A stretch of 64,000 bases of DNA from Prorocentrum cordatum (GCA_963575745.1 CAUYUJ010015715.1:62001-126000); one strand, 5' to 3'; positions 1-11,654 are shown, counted from the first letter of the stretch. Notes: generated by a model not told the origin, from the letters alone. Translations and numbers: made by a program.

Positions 1-284
1 GCCTCGCCAGCCTCGGCCCACAGGGGGGCCCGCTCCCCGTCCAGCCAGCGCCGGCACAGCGCCTTGGTCTGCGCTTCGCCGGCCGCCCTGCTGCCTCGGC
101 GGCCGGGCGTGAGGGCGCAGGACGCACTTCGGGAGCATCGCAAGCTCAGTCCACGCAGCCCCGGTGTTGTCGTGCACGGTCTGGGCCACCGTCTGCGCTA
201 AGCACCGTGCCCAGATGTCCCGGGCGCCCTTCGGGACGTAGCTCTTGGTGGTGGAGCGCTTGGAGAAAGCTTCCGGAGGGCCCC

Positions 285-395
285 CGCGGCGCCGTGACAA
301 AAAAAAACCGGGGTTCGGCAGCACCAAACCATGATTTTTGCCACGGTGCCACCCTGTTCCTTGGAGGGGCTTCGCGGCGCCGTGACAAAAAATAG
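285..395. repeat. Isolated unit of the GTGACAAAA inverted-repeat family
   Basis: GGCGCCGTGACAAAAA, then a GC-rich spacer with TTCGGCAGC, TTTTTGCCACGG, CTTGGAGGGGC and again GCGGCGCCGTGACAAAAA. The same units form the array at 2600-3790. The rest of 1-1080 holds nothing I can assign. Confidence 0.6.
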
Positions 396-1082
396 CCTGA
401 CGAAGGACCCATCCATACGCAGGTGTGAGTACCGCAATTGTGATTCCTTTTTTCGGTGGTGATCCCTCTGAGGCAACGAACCGTGCTAGGGGTGTGCCGA
501 AATGAATGGCGTGGTACACGACGCGAACGAAAACGATTGATCTGTGTGCGTAGGGAGACTGAGCGCGGGTGAATCTGAGCGCGAGTGCGTCTGACTGTGA
601 ATGAATCTGCGTGCGAGCGAGTCTACGTGCATGAATGCGAGTATGCCGATGCATGGTGCAATTGTATATGAATGCTAATAGTTTGTGAGCGACTGCCTCT
701 GAATACTCGTGACGCTGGGCGTGGCCGCCGCAGGGAGCTTCCCCGGGGCTCCCCGACGGCGTCGCCCGCGCGCCACGACGCCACCGCGAGGATCGCGCCC
801 GCTTCCTCCCCTTCTTGTACTCCCTCTTTGCCCGCGCACTCAAAAGTCCAAAGCTGCGAGCGCAGCGCAGCGCGGAGTCCCAGCGACGCGCGCAGGTCAC
901 CCCGGAGGGGTCCCAGCGACGCAAGCGGGTCGTCCGCCGCGCGCAGCAAAAAGAGGTAGCTGGCTGGCTGATAGCGGGCAAGGCTCTTGCCGCTGGGCAG
1001 AGCGACGACGGGCGAGCGAGGCGCGGAACTCCGACGGCCTCCGGCGGAGGTGTACTGGGTGGGGGAGACACAAGCGGACTGC

Positions 1083-2337
1083 GCCACGGGGACCTTCGGT
1101 GGAGCTCCCTATGGGGCCACGAAACGTGTGGGGGATGTGCCGAAATGGGTGTGCGGGACGCATGCGGGCACACCCACTGGGACCTTCGGTTGGGCTCCCT
1201 ATGGGGCCGCGGAACGTGTGAGGGATGTGCCGAAATGGGTGTGCGGGACGCATGCGGGCACACCCACTGGGACCTTCGGTGGAGCTCCCTATGGGGCCAC
1301 GAAACATGTGAAGGGTGTGCCGAAATGGGTGTGCGGGACGCATGCGGGCACACCCATTGGGACCTTCGGTGGAGCTCCCTATGGGGCCACGAAACGTTTG
1401 AGGGGTGGGCCGAAATGGGTGTGCGGGACGCATGCGGGCACACCCACTGAGACCTTCGATGGACCTCCCTATGGGGCCACGAAACGTGTGAGGGGTGTGC
1501 CAAAATTGGTGTGCGGGACGCATGCGGGCACACCCACTGGGACCTTCGGTGGAGCTCCCCTATGGGGCCACGAAACGTGTGAAGGGTGTGCCAACATGGG
1601 TGTGCGGGACGCATGCGGGCACACCCACTGGAACCTTCGGTGGAGCTCCCTATGGGGCCACGGAACGTGTGAGGGGTGCGCCGAAATGTGTGTGCGGGAC
1701 GCATGCGGGCACCCACTGGGCCTTCGGTGGACCCCTATGGGGCCACGAAGCGTGTGAGGGGTGGGCCGAAATGGGCGTGCGGGACGCATGCGGGCACACC
1801 CACTGGTGGAGCTCTTCGGGTGTGCGGGACGCTCCTTCGGTGGAGCTCCCTATGGGGCCACGAAACGTGTGAGGGGTGTGCCGAAATGGGTGTGCGGGAC
1901 GCATGCGGGCACACCCACTGGGACCTTCGGTGGAGCTCCCTATGGGGCCACGAAACGTGTGAAGGGTGTGCCGAAATGGGTGTGCGGGACGCATGCGGGC
2001 ACACCCACTGGGACCTTCGGTGGAGCTCCCTATGGGGCCACGAAACGTGTGAGGGGTGTGCCGACATGGGTGTGCGGGACGCATGCGGACGGCACCCACT
2101 GGGACCTTCGGTGGAGCTCCCTATGGGGCCACGAAACGTGTGAGGGGTGTGCCGAAATGGGTGAGCGGGACGCATGCGGGCACACCCACTGGGCCTTCGG
2201 TGGAGCTCCCTATGGGGCCACGAAACGTGTGAGGGGTGTGCCGAAATGGGTGTGCGGGACGCATGCGGGCACACCCACTGGGACCTTCGGTGGAGCTCCC
2301 TATGGGGCCACGAAACGTGTGAGGGGTTCGCGCCGGA
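1083..2337 (+). repeat. 90-bp tandem satellite, about 14 copies
   Basis: GGGACCTTCGGTGGAGCTCC and TATGGGGCCACGAAACGTGT recur every 90 bp (for example starts at 1091, 1181, 1271, 1361), with GTGTGCGGGACGCATGCGGG in between. Since 90 is divisible by 3, several frames stay open on both strands; these are by-products of the period, with no start context or codon bias suggesting a protein. Copies near 1730 and 1810 carry deletions. Confidence 0.9.
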
Positions 2338-2344
2338 AGGGTGA

Positions 2345-2525
2345 TTGACGATGATGATGGTGGGCGGGAGGAGGAGGAGGAGGAGGAGGACGGAGGAGGA
2401 GGAGGAGGAGGGGAGGAGTAGGAGGAGGAGGAGGAGGAGGAGGAGGAGGAGGAGGAGAGGAGAGGGGAGAGGAAGAGGAGAGGAGAGGAGAGGAGAGGAG
2501 AGGAGCGGAGGAGGAGAGGAGACGC
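2345..2525. repeat. GGA/GAGGA purine microsatellite
   Basis: Almost pure AGG triplets followed by AGGAG pentamers on the plus strand. It lies between the 90-bp satellite and the GTGACAAAA array. Confidence 0.9.
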
Positions 2526-2599
2526 GGGGACCGTTTCTTCAAAACGAGGACCCAAACACCACAGGATGATTGGGAACAACTTGTGCTCGGCAGCGGCAA

Positions 2600-3790
2600 A
2601 CACAGTGATTTTTGCCACGGCGCCCCCCCTGCCCTGGAGAGGCCCCGCGGCGCCGCTGCAAAGAAGCCAGGGTTCGGCAGCGCCAAACTCTGGATTTGCG
2701 TCGCGGCCCCCCCCTGCTTTGGAGGGCCCACGCGGCGCCGCGACAAAAAAAAACGAGGCTCGGCAACGCCAAGCCCCGGCATTTTTGTCACGGCCCCCCC
2801 TCTGCCTTGGAGGGGCCCCGCGGCACCGTGACAAAAAAAATGGTGCTCGGCAGCGCCAACCCCCAATATGTTTGTCACGGCACCCGCCCCGTTCCTTGGA
2901 GGGGCACCGCGGCGCCGTGACAAAAAAAACTAGAGCAGCGCCAACCCCCGAGGTTTTTGCCACGGCACCACCCTGTTCCTTGTAGGGGCCCTGCAGCGCC
3001 GCGACAAAAAAGGTTGGGTTCGGCAGCGCCGGACCCCAGGATTTCTGTCACGCCCCCCCCTGCCTTGGAGGGCCCCCGCGGCGCTGTGACAAAAAAATCT
3101 GGGCTCGGCAGCGCCAGACCCCAAAGTTTTTGTCACGCCCTCCCCCCCGCGCCTTGGAGGGGCCCCGCGGCGCCGTGACCACAAAACTGGGGCTCGGCAG
3201 CGCCAAACCTCAATACTTCTGTCACGGCACCCCCTGTGTCTTGGAGGGGCTCCGCGGTGCCTTGACAAAAGAGCTTGGGTTCGGCAGCGCCAAACCCAAA
3301 GGTTTTTGTCACGGACCCCCCCCGTGCCGGCGCCGTGACAAAAAACTGGGGCTCGGCAGCGCCAAACCCGAAGGTTTTTGTCACGGCGCCCGCCCGTGCC
3401 TTGGAGGGGCCCCGCGGCGCCGTGACAAACAAGCCGGGGCTCGGCAGCGCCAAACCTCAATACTTCTGTCACGGCACCCCCTGTGTCTTGGAGGGGCTCC
3501 GCGGTGCCTTGACAAAAGAGCTTGGGTTCGGCAGCGCCAAACCCAAAGGTTTTTGTCACGGACCCCCCCCGTGCCGGCGCCGTGACAAAAAACTGGGGCT
3601 CGGCAGCGCCAAACCCGAAGGTTTTTGTCACGGCGCCCGCCCGTGCCTTGGAGGGGCCCCGCGGCGCCGTGACAAACAAGCCGGGGCTCGGCAGCGCCAA
3701 TCCCCGAAGATCTCTGTCACGGCCCCCCCCCGTGTCTTGGAGGGGCCCTGCGGCGCCGTGACAAAAACCTGGAGTTCGGCAGCGCCCGGA
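2600..3790. repeat. Tandem array of about 80-bp units with inverted GTGACAAAA / TTTTGTCAC ends
   Basis: Each unit reads TCGGCAGCGCCAAACC, TTTTTGTCACGGC, a C-run, CTTGGAGGGGCCCCGCGGCG, CCGTGACAAAAA. TTTTTGTCACGGC and GCCGTGACAAAAA are reverse complements, so every unit can fold into a hairpin. About 14 units are present. A three-unit block starting at 3208 repeats almost exactly 247 bp later at 3455, which shows recent higher-order duplication. Open frames here are by-products. Confidence 0.85.
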
Positions 3791-4620
3791 GCGACCCGCG
3801 ATTCTCGGGCGGCACTCGCCGCGGCAACCCAACCGCACCCGGCGCCCCAGCCCGAATATCGCTCTCGGCACGGAGATGGCGCCCCTTGATTCCTCTGTGC
3901 CGGACCCACCCACCCCCGGGACCTCAGCTCAAGGGAGCGTTTCTTGATTCCTGGGCGCCTTTCGCCGTAAGGGCCCACCTCCTTGAAATGCAAACTGCCA
4001 GGCAAACGATTCGCAATTCTTGGCCCTCTGGCTAAATAACCACAAGTCGCCCTAAGATGCACCACCGCCACTCCTGGCATGCCCGCAGGATGTCTGACCG
4101 TGGCTCTCCCAAACTCGAGGCGCAACTGCTAATCTCGCCAGAGAATTGCGGTCTGCGCACCGCACGAACGCCACCTGGTCAGACATTTGGATGCGCGAGA
4201 CTGGCTGGCGGCCAAAAGTTGCAACGCATGAGAGTGTCCCAAAAATACCCCTAAACTGCCCCAGTGGATCAAAAAGTGGCTCGAAAGTGTCCTCAAAAGG
4301 GGCCCAATGCTGCATTGCACGAAATGAAGGAACCCGAACAAATACATCCACTTTTTGCTGCGCGCAGCGGCCGCGCGCGCGGCCCTCGTGCCGCCTCGTG
4401 ACCCCTCGGGTTGGGGCCGGTCAAAGGAGAGCTCCCTGTGGCCCACATAGAACTCACCGCAGCGTTCACCACGCAGCGAAAGGCGGGCCAGATGGCGGCG
4501 ACGAGGATTTACAAAAAGGTGCAGTTCAACAAAGGGCCCCTGAAGTGCGCAAAAAGGGTGCTTTCTTGACCCCCCATTAGCGTGACCCCCCATCACCGGC
4601 GACCCGATTTTCGAGTTCCC
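3791..4620. other. Stretch with no assignable gene
   Basis: Single-copy-looking sequence between the array and the LINE fragment. Open frames on both strands are short and overlapping, with no recognisable motif. Confidence 0.4.
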
Positions 4621-5594
4621 GACAGCGGCGACAACGATCCGGGATCTCACAAGGATGTCCTCGATCACCTTTCGTGTTCATCATGGTGATGACGGTAGTG
4701 CTAAGCGATGCAGTGGAAAGCCTGGGGCCAGGAGCAAAATCATAGATGAGTGTGGGATCTATGTCGGTGTTGCTGTAAGCAGACGACACGCTGCTTATTG
4801 GGCGTTCGCAAGAACATGTGCAATACTTACTCGATACAGTATCCCTGGCTGGAGGTCGGGCCGGGATTGACTTACACTGGGACACATTCCAATTGATGCA
4901 GATTGGTTGTGAAGTCAGCTTGACAACCCCAGAGGGCAAGTTGACCTCGGCGAAAGACACTTTGGACTACTTTGGCGCAATACTGTACAAAACAAGCAGC
5001 GTCAGCAGCGAATTCAACAGAAGATTGGGAGCTGCATGGAAGGATTTTTGCAAATATTCCGTAGCATGGAAGCGCACGTCCATTCATGCAGAACGGAAAA
5101 TTGAAGTATTCCAGTCCTTCATCACATCTAAAATCATGTACTCCCTTAGCACGGCCTGGCTGAATAATGCGGAGCGCAGGCGATTGAATGGTTTCCAAAC
5201 AAGGTGTCTCCGAAGAGTATTGAATATCCCAGCGGCGTTCGTGTCTCGCATCTCGAACAAGATCGGTCTCAGCAGGTCTGGTTAATTACCCTACGCGCAG
5301 CAATTAATGAGGCATCAACTTCTTTGGTTTGGGAAAGTTGGACGAGCCTTTTGCGACGACTTCATCAGAAAGCCCACGTTCCAAAATGACAGCGTCCTCT
5401 CCGCCACGTCCTTGCTCAAGCGGAGGAGGGGGAGACCGAATAACGAATGGGCCAAGTGTTTGCACGAGATCGTATCTGCATCCTTCACCACAGAAGCAAA
5501 TCTCATGGAACAAATACGCGACCCTCAAGAATGGGAAATGTTCGTTCTGAAGCTTATAATTCGCAGCCGGGAAGAGGCTCTAGACGAAGAGTAG
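4621..5594 (+). pseudogene. 5'-truncated LINE (non-LTR) reverse transcriptase, inactive
   Basis: One frame (TCC at 4638) gives SGISQGCPRSPFVFIMV, the reverse-transcriptase GxxQGCPLSP box. It then gives ADDTLLIGRSQEHVQYLLDT, the catalytic YADD box, and then the C-terminal part of a LINE ORF2: FGAILYKTSS, a long K/R-rich thumb region, RRRLNGFQTRCLRRVLNIP, LLWFGKVGRAF, RRRGRPNNEW, ending at a TAG near 5594. The frame is continuous except for three stops: TAG at 4743, TAA at 4776 exactly where the Y of YADD should be, and TAA at 5283. The endonuclease and RT fingers are missing upstream, as in a typical 5'-truncated copy. It would have acted in target-primed reverse transcription. Confidence 0.85.
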
Positions 5595-5685
5595 AGGTGA
5601 ACTGCTGATTTGGCTCGGCCCGAGCGCCCTGGCTGGAGGGCACAGCACTGCGAATGCAATGCATGTGTTCGTTGTTCTTTTTCTC

Positions 5686-5766
5686 TCTCTCTCTCTCTCC
5701 TCCTCCTCCTCCTCCTCCTCCTCCTCCTCCTCCTCCTCCTCCTCCTCCTCCTCCTCCTCCTCCTCC
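5686..5766. repeat. (CT)n then (TCC)n microsatellite
   Basis: CT dinucleotides merge into a long pure TCC run about 90 bp downstream of the LINE stop. It may have grown from a LINE 3' tail, but that is inference. Confidence 0.85.
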
Positions 5767-5989
5767 GATTGCCCTGTTTAGCAGGCGCACTGGCTGTAAG
5801 CGCTTGAATTCAAACTTTTCCCGCCTGCGCGCCGGACGGCGTATGGCTTCGTGCTCGTGCTCGGCCCCCCAGGCTTCGGCCACCTCCCGGGGGCCCGCTC
5901 CGCCTCCCGAGCCGCTCTCATGTCGACGGCCCCCGGGGGTCGAGGCACGGCCTCCAGAGGCCGAGAACACCGACACGGCCTGGCCGCCC

Positions 5990-6176
5990 TCCTCCTCCTC
6001 CTCCTCCTCCTCCTCCTCCTCCTCCTCTTCCTCCTCCCTCCTCCTCTCCTCCTCCCCCCCTCCCCCTCCCCTCCCCCCCTCCCCCCCCCCCCTCCCCCTC
6101 CCCCTCCCCTCTCCTCCTCCTCCTCCTCCTCCTCCTCCTCCTCCTCCTCCTCCTCCTCCTCCTCCTCCTCCTCCTC
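5990..6176. repeat. Imperfect (TCC)n / C-run microsatellite
   Basis: Two TCC tracts separated by CCCCTCCCC runs. The long Pro/Ser/Gly frames here come from composition only. Confidence 0.85.
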
Positions 6177-6413
6177 ATGCCTGCTCCTCTGAGGGGGAAC
6201 GATGGGGGGTGGGAGCGTCGACCTGGAATCGGCGATACATCGCAGACAGATGACAGATCGGCGATGGGCCCCAGGTAGCCGCAAGTCCCTGCGTGGGGTG
6301 GGCCACAGGGCCCCCCGTCGGCGATCAGTGGGCGATCGGGCATCGCTGCGTCCCCCCACCCCTCTTGAGCCTATCAGCGTATTCCCCCAGACGTTGCCCC
6401 TGATCCGAATGGT

Positions 6414-6515
6414 TGTCGAGCCACAACTCGGGTCTCCGGCGGCCGTTCGCGACGACTCTGGCACCCCAGGACGCCTCTCGGCGAGGCGCAGCTGCTGGAG
6501 AGCACCACGAGGCTG
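6414..6515. repeat. Dispersed repeat, copy 1 (partner at 15206-15305)
   Basis: GAGCCACAACTCGGGTCTCC, GCGGCCGTTC, GACGACTC and GAGGCGCAGCTGCTGGAGA match, with scattered substitutions, the stretch at 15206-15305. Roughly three quarters of positions agree by eye. No coding role is seen. Confidence 0.5.
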
Positions 6516-6594
6516 GAGAGCCGACGAGAACGGACGAAAACGTCCGCAAACCCCACACCTCAATACCCCCTCACGTTGCCTCTGACTGCTCCTC

Positions 6595-6975
6595 GCCATC
6601 GCCGTCGCCCGCCGCCGCCCGCCGCCGTCGCTCGGTGCCGCTGTCGCCGCCTTGGCGGCTGGCACCCAGGCTGGCGCAGGCTTCTTGGGAGAGGCCGCTG
6701 CGGCGGCAGCCCCGCCCTGCTCGCGCGCGCGAGGTTGCCGCCGCCACCGCGGCCACCGCGGACGTCGTCGCGGAGGTCGTCCTCCGCCGTCGTCCGCTGT
6801 CGTCGTTGTCCGCCGCCATCGTCGTCGTCGTCCGTCATCGTCGTCCGCCGTCGTCCTCAACCGCCGTCCTCGTCGTCGTGGTCGTCCGCCGTCGTCGTCC
6901 GCCGTCCGTCGCCCACCTTCCGTCGTCCGTCGTCGGTCGTCGTCGTCGTCGTCGCCGCCCGAAGACGAAGGCGAA
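6595..6975. repeat. CGT/CGC/CGG triplet low-complexity tract
   Basis: Runs of CCGCCG and GTCGTC. The Arg/Asp/Ser-rich frames on both strands are compositional. The interval 6180-7218 otherwise holds nothing assignable apart from the dispersed repeat. Confidence 0.7.
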
Positions 6976-7218
6976 AAATAATAGGAGGACGGCGACGACG
7001 ACAAGAAAAACGAGGATGATAATGAGGAAATGGAAAACGACGCCGGCGCCGAGGCTGCAAACGGAGACGACGAGTGAGGGGAGGGGCAGGGCACGAAGAG
7101 AACAAAGAGGGGCTGTTGCAAGGCCATCGGGGGCCCGAACTCCGGCTGCCCCCCGCGGGGGCGGGCGGCCGCGCGGGCCGGCCTCAGGCGTGCGCTTCCC
7201 AGCAGGCGCCGCGATGCC

Positions 7219-9328
7219 TTGATGCACCATATTTCTTTTCTTCTCGCCTGCATCAAGACAATGATCGAGACCAGGAGCAACCGACGACTCGTGAGGAGAT
7301 CGTCGAGACTGTCTGAGAAGGCGGTTCGCCGTGTCGGATACGCGGTCAGAACAGGAAGGCGAGTAAGTATGCGAGACTGGAAACATATTGCCATCCAACT
7401 CCAATGCGAGCAGCAGGCAGTTGTTCAGAAAGATTCGTGCGACCCTCAGCTGCGGGCCGAGGCACCCGCATACACGCCAGGTGCATCCTTTGCTCGAATT
7501 TCGGACATCGATAATGTGGCCCACACAAGTAGCGAGCCTCACGAATTCAGGCAAGACTTTTCCTGGCCGTGGCAACTTCCAGATATCATCCAGGTGCCGA
7601 CCCCCCGAGACACTAGCGACAGTGCAGACGTGATCTGCTACAGCTCAGAGCAGCAGGAGGCCGATCTTTGGCAGCAGTCGCATCAAGAATGGCAGCAGTC
7701 GCATCAAGAATGGCAGCAGCCGCATCAAGAATGGCAGCAGCCGCATCAAGAACAGCAGTCCTTTACTTTCTGGGCCCTTCGCTGGCTGCCAGACGTGGGT
7801 GAAGTTACAACCCAGAACAAGAGCGCGCGAGAAGCGAAGGCAAAACCAGAGTGTCCGCGAAGCGAGAAGCCCAATCCCTCCGTTGCTCTGAGCTGTGCGC
7901 CACCCTGCGAGAAGCAAGAGGGCGAGCTGAAGCCCAACACTGTGCGAGCAGGGACGGCGCCGACAGCGGGCGGCGTTGCAACTGCACAAACTGACACGTG
8001 TGAGAAGGCAGGCAGTGGCGGCCCTTGCGAGAAGGCAGGCAGTGGCAGCCCAGGCTACAGGACAGGTACTGGCACTTCTGGCAACAGCTGCGAGGACGGC
8101 GGCGAAGTCACAAGCCAGAACCAAAGCGCGCACGACGCGGAAGAACCAGAGCGTGCGCAAAGCGAGAAACAAACAAGTCTTCACCTCACCGCCTACGGCC
8201 CGCTCCCAGAGGCGCTACCCTGCAAAGAGAAGTCGGAGGCGAAGCAAGAGTCCGACACGACCAGCTACAGTGAGGCGGCCAGGGCACGCGAGCCTATGAA
8301 CGCGAAGATAGAGCCCGTCATCCTCGTTGGCTCTAACCATAGTGCGCGTGATAAGTCGGAGGCGAAGCTTGAGTCCGACACGATCAGCTACAGCGCTGCA
8401 GTCAGGGACCGTGGACAGAAAGAGGCTAAGACAGGCCCTGTGCGCTCCAGCTCCATCCCCGTGGTCAGCGTCTGCGAGAAGCGGGAGGCGAAGGAAGAGC
8501 CCGACGAGAACAGCTACAGCGTCGCGATCGGGGCGGCCGCGGGCAGCGGTGCGAGGAGCCGGCAGCGGGCAATGGTGCGAGAAGAGACGGCAGTGGTGCG
8601 AGAAGAGACGGGCGGCAGTGGTGCGAGAAGAGACGGCAGTGGTGCGATCAGGGCGGCCGCGGGCAGTGGTGCTAGAAGAGACGGCAGCTCCCCTCGACGG
8701 CCCACGTCTCTCGACGACTCCCCGCGACGACACCCCTCGACCCCACGACGGCACCCCTCGGCAGTGGTGCGAGCGGCGGGCAGTGGTGCGAGCGGCGGGC
8801 ATTGGTGCGAGCGGCGGGCAGTGGAGCTAAGCGGCGAGAGGCACTGGTGCGAGCGGCGGGCAATGGCGCCCGACTCAGACGGCCCAGCCGACGACGACTC
8901 CGTCCTGGAGGACTCCGACAGCGACGCTGACGGCGACACCACGCCCCAGGACACCCTGTCCGACGGCGGCGCGTGCAGTGGCAGCGGGCAGTGGCAGCCT
9001 GCAGTGCGAGAAGGGGCAGCGGCCAACGACGACTCCCCCGCCAGCACCAACATATGGGAGAGCGGACAGATCCCATCGAACATCCGCAAGCCGTGGGACA
9101 TCTTCGAGGAGGATCTCGAGGACACGCTCAACGACGTCATCGACAGAACCGAGGAGGAGGCCTTGCGAGCACGCCTCGCTACCGTCCAAGCCGAGGGAGC
9201 CCGCTCGGCCTTCTCGTTGCTCCCGCACGATGAGCAGCGCGCCTACGAGGAGGTCTCGTTCGCCGAGCTCGCGGCCTACTCGGCCTTCATGCGCTACGCC
9301 CGCGGCCGTGGCGCCAGCGAGTGGATAG
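7219..9328 (+). CDS. Long unassigned ORF, cut by the assembly gap
   Basis: About 700 codons run open from an ATG at 7219 (a second, possibly better ATG is at 7261) into the gap at 9329. The first 150 residues have ordinary composition (WPWQLPDIIQVPTPRD). Four 21-bp repeats encoding WQQSHQE/WQQPHQE follow at about 7668-7755, then several CEKxE and SEAKxESDTxSYS repeats, then a GC-rich Arg/Ala/Gly stretch that may be non-coding, and then an acidic part (DSDGPADDDSVLEDSDSDAD). The end is helix-prone: KPWDIFEEDLEDTLNDVIDR and DEQRAYEEVSFAELAAYSAF. I do not recognise a family. It may be two exons with the Arg-rich part as intron. Past the gap the frame runs into satellite and is not genuine. Confidence 0.4.
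7668..7755 (+). repeat. 21-bp in-frame repeat (WQQ[SP]HQE) x4
   Basis: TGGCAGCAGTCGCATCAAGA and its CCG variant repeat four times in the frame of the long ORF. A multiple-of-three unit with synonymous-looking variation fits coding use but does not prove it. Confidence 0.6.
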
Positions 9329-9428
9329 NNNNNNNNNNNNNNNNNNNNNNNNNNNNNNNNNNNNNNNNNNNNNNNNNNNNNNNNNNNNNNNNNNNNNNNN
9401 NNNNNNNNNNNNNNNNNNNNNNNNNNNN
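9329..9428. other. Assembly gap (100 N)
   Basis: Exactly 100 N, a conventional placeholder. It joins an ORF to a satellite array, so the left end of the composite repeat that follows is missing. Confidence 0.99.
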
Positions 9429-10135
9429 CGGTGCCGGAGGCCGCTCTGGGCTCCTCTGGGCACCTCCCCCGGGGCGGTTTTGTGAGGATTTCTCAAGCGA
9501 GGGCGCCGGTTTGGGATTCGTCACCAGATCCAGCGGATCCACCGGATCTGTCCGGAAACGGTGCCGGAGGCCGCTCTGGGCTCCTCTGGGCACCTCCCCC
9601 GGGGCCGGTTTTGTGAGGATGTCTCAAGCGAGGGCGCCGGTTGGGGATTCGTCACCGGATCCACCGGATCTGTCCGGAAACGGTGCCGGAGGCCGCTCTG
9701 GGCTCCTCTGGGCACCTCCCCCGGGGCCGGTTTTGCGAGGATGTCTCAAGCGAGGGCGCCGGTTTGGGATTCGTCAACGGATCCACCGGATCTGTCCGGA
9801 AACGGTGCCGGAGGCCGCTCTGGGCTCCTCTGGGCACCTCCCCCGGGGCCGGTTTTGTGAGGATGTCTCAAGCGAGGGCGCGGGTTTGGGATTCGTCGGC
9901 GGATCCACCGGATCCACCGGATCTGTCCGGAAACGGTGCCGGAGGCCGCTCTGGGCTCCTCTGGGCACCTCCCCCGGGGCCGGTTTTGTGAGGATGTCTC
10001 AAGCGAGGGCGCCGGTTTGGGATTCGTCACCGGATCCACTGGATCTGTCCGGAAACGGTGCCGGAGGCCGCTCTGGGCTCGTGCTCTTCGCGCCGGGGGT
10101 GAGGATGACGTGAGTTCCACAGAAACTCCCTCAAA
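9429..10135 (+). repeat. GGATCC satellite array, copy C0 (right end of a composite repeat)
   Basis: Units of 122-131 bp: CCGGAAACGGTGCCGGAGGC, CGCTCTGGGCTCCTCTGGGC, TGTGAGGATGTCTCAAGCGA, TTGGGATTCGTCACCGGATC. The array stops in a fixed right end (GTGCTCTTCGCGCCGGGGGT, GAGGATGACGTGAGTTCCAC) and then ACAGAAACTCCCTCAAA at 10119-10135. The same right end closes every other array in the window, which argues for one element family. The left end lies in or before the gap. Confidence 0.85.
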
Positions 10136-10199
10136 TGAATAGCTCGGGCGACTTCATAAGGGGATGGTGACGAGACGTGGACAATGTATTTCTGCGACC

Positions 10200-11107
10200 A
10201 GCAGTTGGTAGGTCCCATTTGACTCAGCCGCGGGCCCCCACTATGCTGGCCCCCCTAGCAGGCCTCGAAATTGGCGACAATATCACAGATCGCAGCCCCC
10301 CAGGGATGGCGAGGTCTAATTTGAGTCTGCGGCGGGTACCCACTCTGTTGGCCTCCCCAGCAGCTCTCGAAAGCGGCGACAATATCACAGATCGCAGCCC
10401 CCCAGGGATGGCGAGGTCTCACTTGAATCTGCGTGGGACGTCGCTATGCTGGACTCCCAGCAGGCCTCGAAAGTGGCGACAATTTCACGGATCGCAGCCC
10501 ACAAGGATGGCGAGTTCTAACTTGAATCTGCGTAGGACGTCACTATGCTGGACCCCCAGCAGGCCTCGAAAGTGGCGACAGTTTCACAGATCGCAGCCCC
10601 CAGGTATGGCGAGGTCTAATTTGAACCAGCGGCGGGTACCCACTCTGTTGGCCTCCCCAGCAGCCCCCGAAAGCGGCAACAGTTTGACAGATCGCAGCCC
10701 CTCAAGGATGACGAGGTCAAATTTGAATCTGCGTAGGACGTCACTGTGCTGGCCTCCCCAGCAGCCCTCGAAAGTGGCGACTATTTCACGGATCGCAGCC
10801 CACAAGGATGGCGAGGTCTAACTTGAATCAGTGGCGGGTACCCACTCTGTTGACCTCCCCAACAGCCCTCGAAAGCGGCGACAATATCACAGATCGCAGC
10901 CCCCCAGGGATGGCGAGGTCTAGTTTGAATCTGCGGCGGGTACCCACTATGTTGGCCTCCCCAGCAGCCCTCGAAAGTGGCGACAGTTTCACAGATCGCA
11001 GCCCCCCAGGGATGGCGAGGTCTAATTCTGATCTGCTGTGGGTACCCACTCTGCTGGCCTCCCCAGCAGGCCTCGAAAATGGCGACAGTTTCGCTGATCG
11101 CAGCCCC
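10200..11107. repeat. About 100-bp tandem repeat, about 9 copies
   Basis: Each unit has GGATGGCGAGGTCTAA, TTGAATCTGCG, TACCCACTCTGTTGGCCTCC, CCAGCAGCCCTCGAAAG and ATCACAGATCGCAGCCCC. Spacing varies between 98 and 103 bp. Two subtypes alternate (GGTACCCACT versus GGACGTCACT). An open frame of 34-residue repeats appears where spacing is 102 bp but breaks elsewhere, so I do not call a gene. Confidence 0.85.
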
Positions 11108-11129
11108 TTGGCAAGATGCACACACAAGA

Positions 11130-11175
11130 GGTACCGCAGCCAGGATGCACACACACACACGCACACACACGAGGT
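11130..11175. repeat. (CA)n-rich tract
   Basis: CACACACA runs flank GAGGTACGC just after the 100-bp repeat array. Confidence 0.7.
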
Positions 11176-11359
11176 ACGCAAAAGACAAGAGGAGACAAGA
11201 GGAAAGCGAGAGGCGAGAGGCGGGAGGAGGACTGGAGACCGCAGTGCTATATTCAAAACGAATACCCAACCAAGGAGGTTTGGGGAAAAACTCAATCAAG
11301 CAGGTCCCAATCGACAACCGCTGATTCAGCACCGGGGCGCCCTGGCCCCACCTGCCCCT

Positions 11360-11613
11360 CCTTCTCCTCCTCCTCCTCCTCCTCCTCCTCCTCCTCCTTC
11401 TCCTCCGATCCCCCCACCTGCGCCTCCTCCTCCTTCTCTCTCCAAATGTGCAAGAGCCAGAGCACGCGTGCCACTTGTTCAGGCTCCTCGCCCCAGGAGG
11501 AGGAGGAGGAGGAGGAGGAGGAGGAGGAGGAGGAGGAGGAGGAGGAGAAGGTGGAGAAGGTGGAGGAGGAGGAGGAGGTGGAGGAGGAGGAGCTGGAGAG
11601 TGAGGAAGAGGAG

Positions 11614-11654
<41 letters not shown>

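Noticed and set aside
1083-2348. Long overlapping open frames on both strands in the 90-bp satellite
   Set aside because: The period is a multiple of three, so stops are simply absent from several frames. Deletions in some copies shift the frame without any sign of constraint.
5654-7394. A 538-residue minus-strand frame rich in Arg, Glu and Gly
   Set aside because: It runs through TCC, CGT and C-run microsatellites, and its composition follows the repeats.
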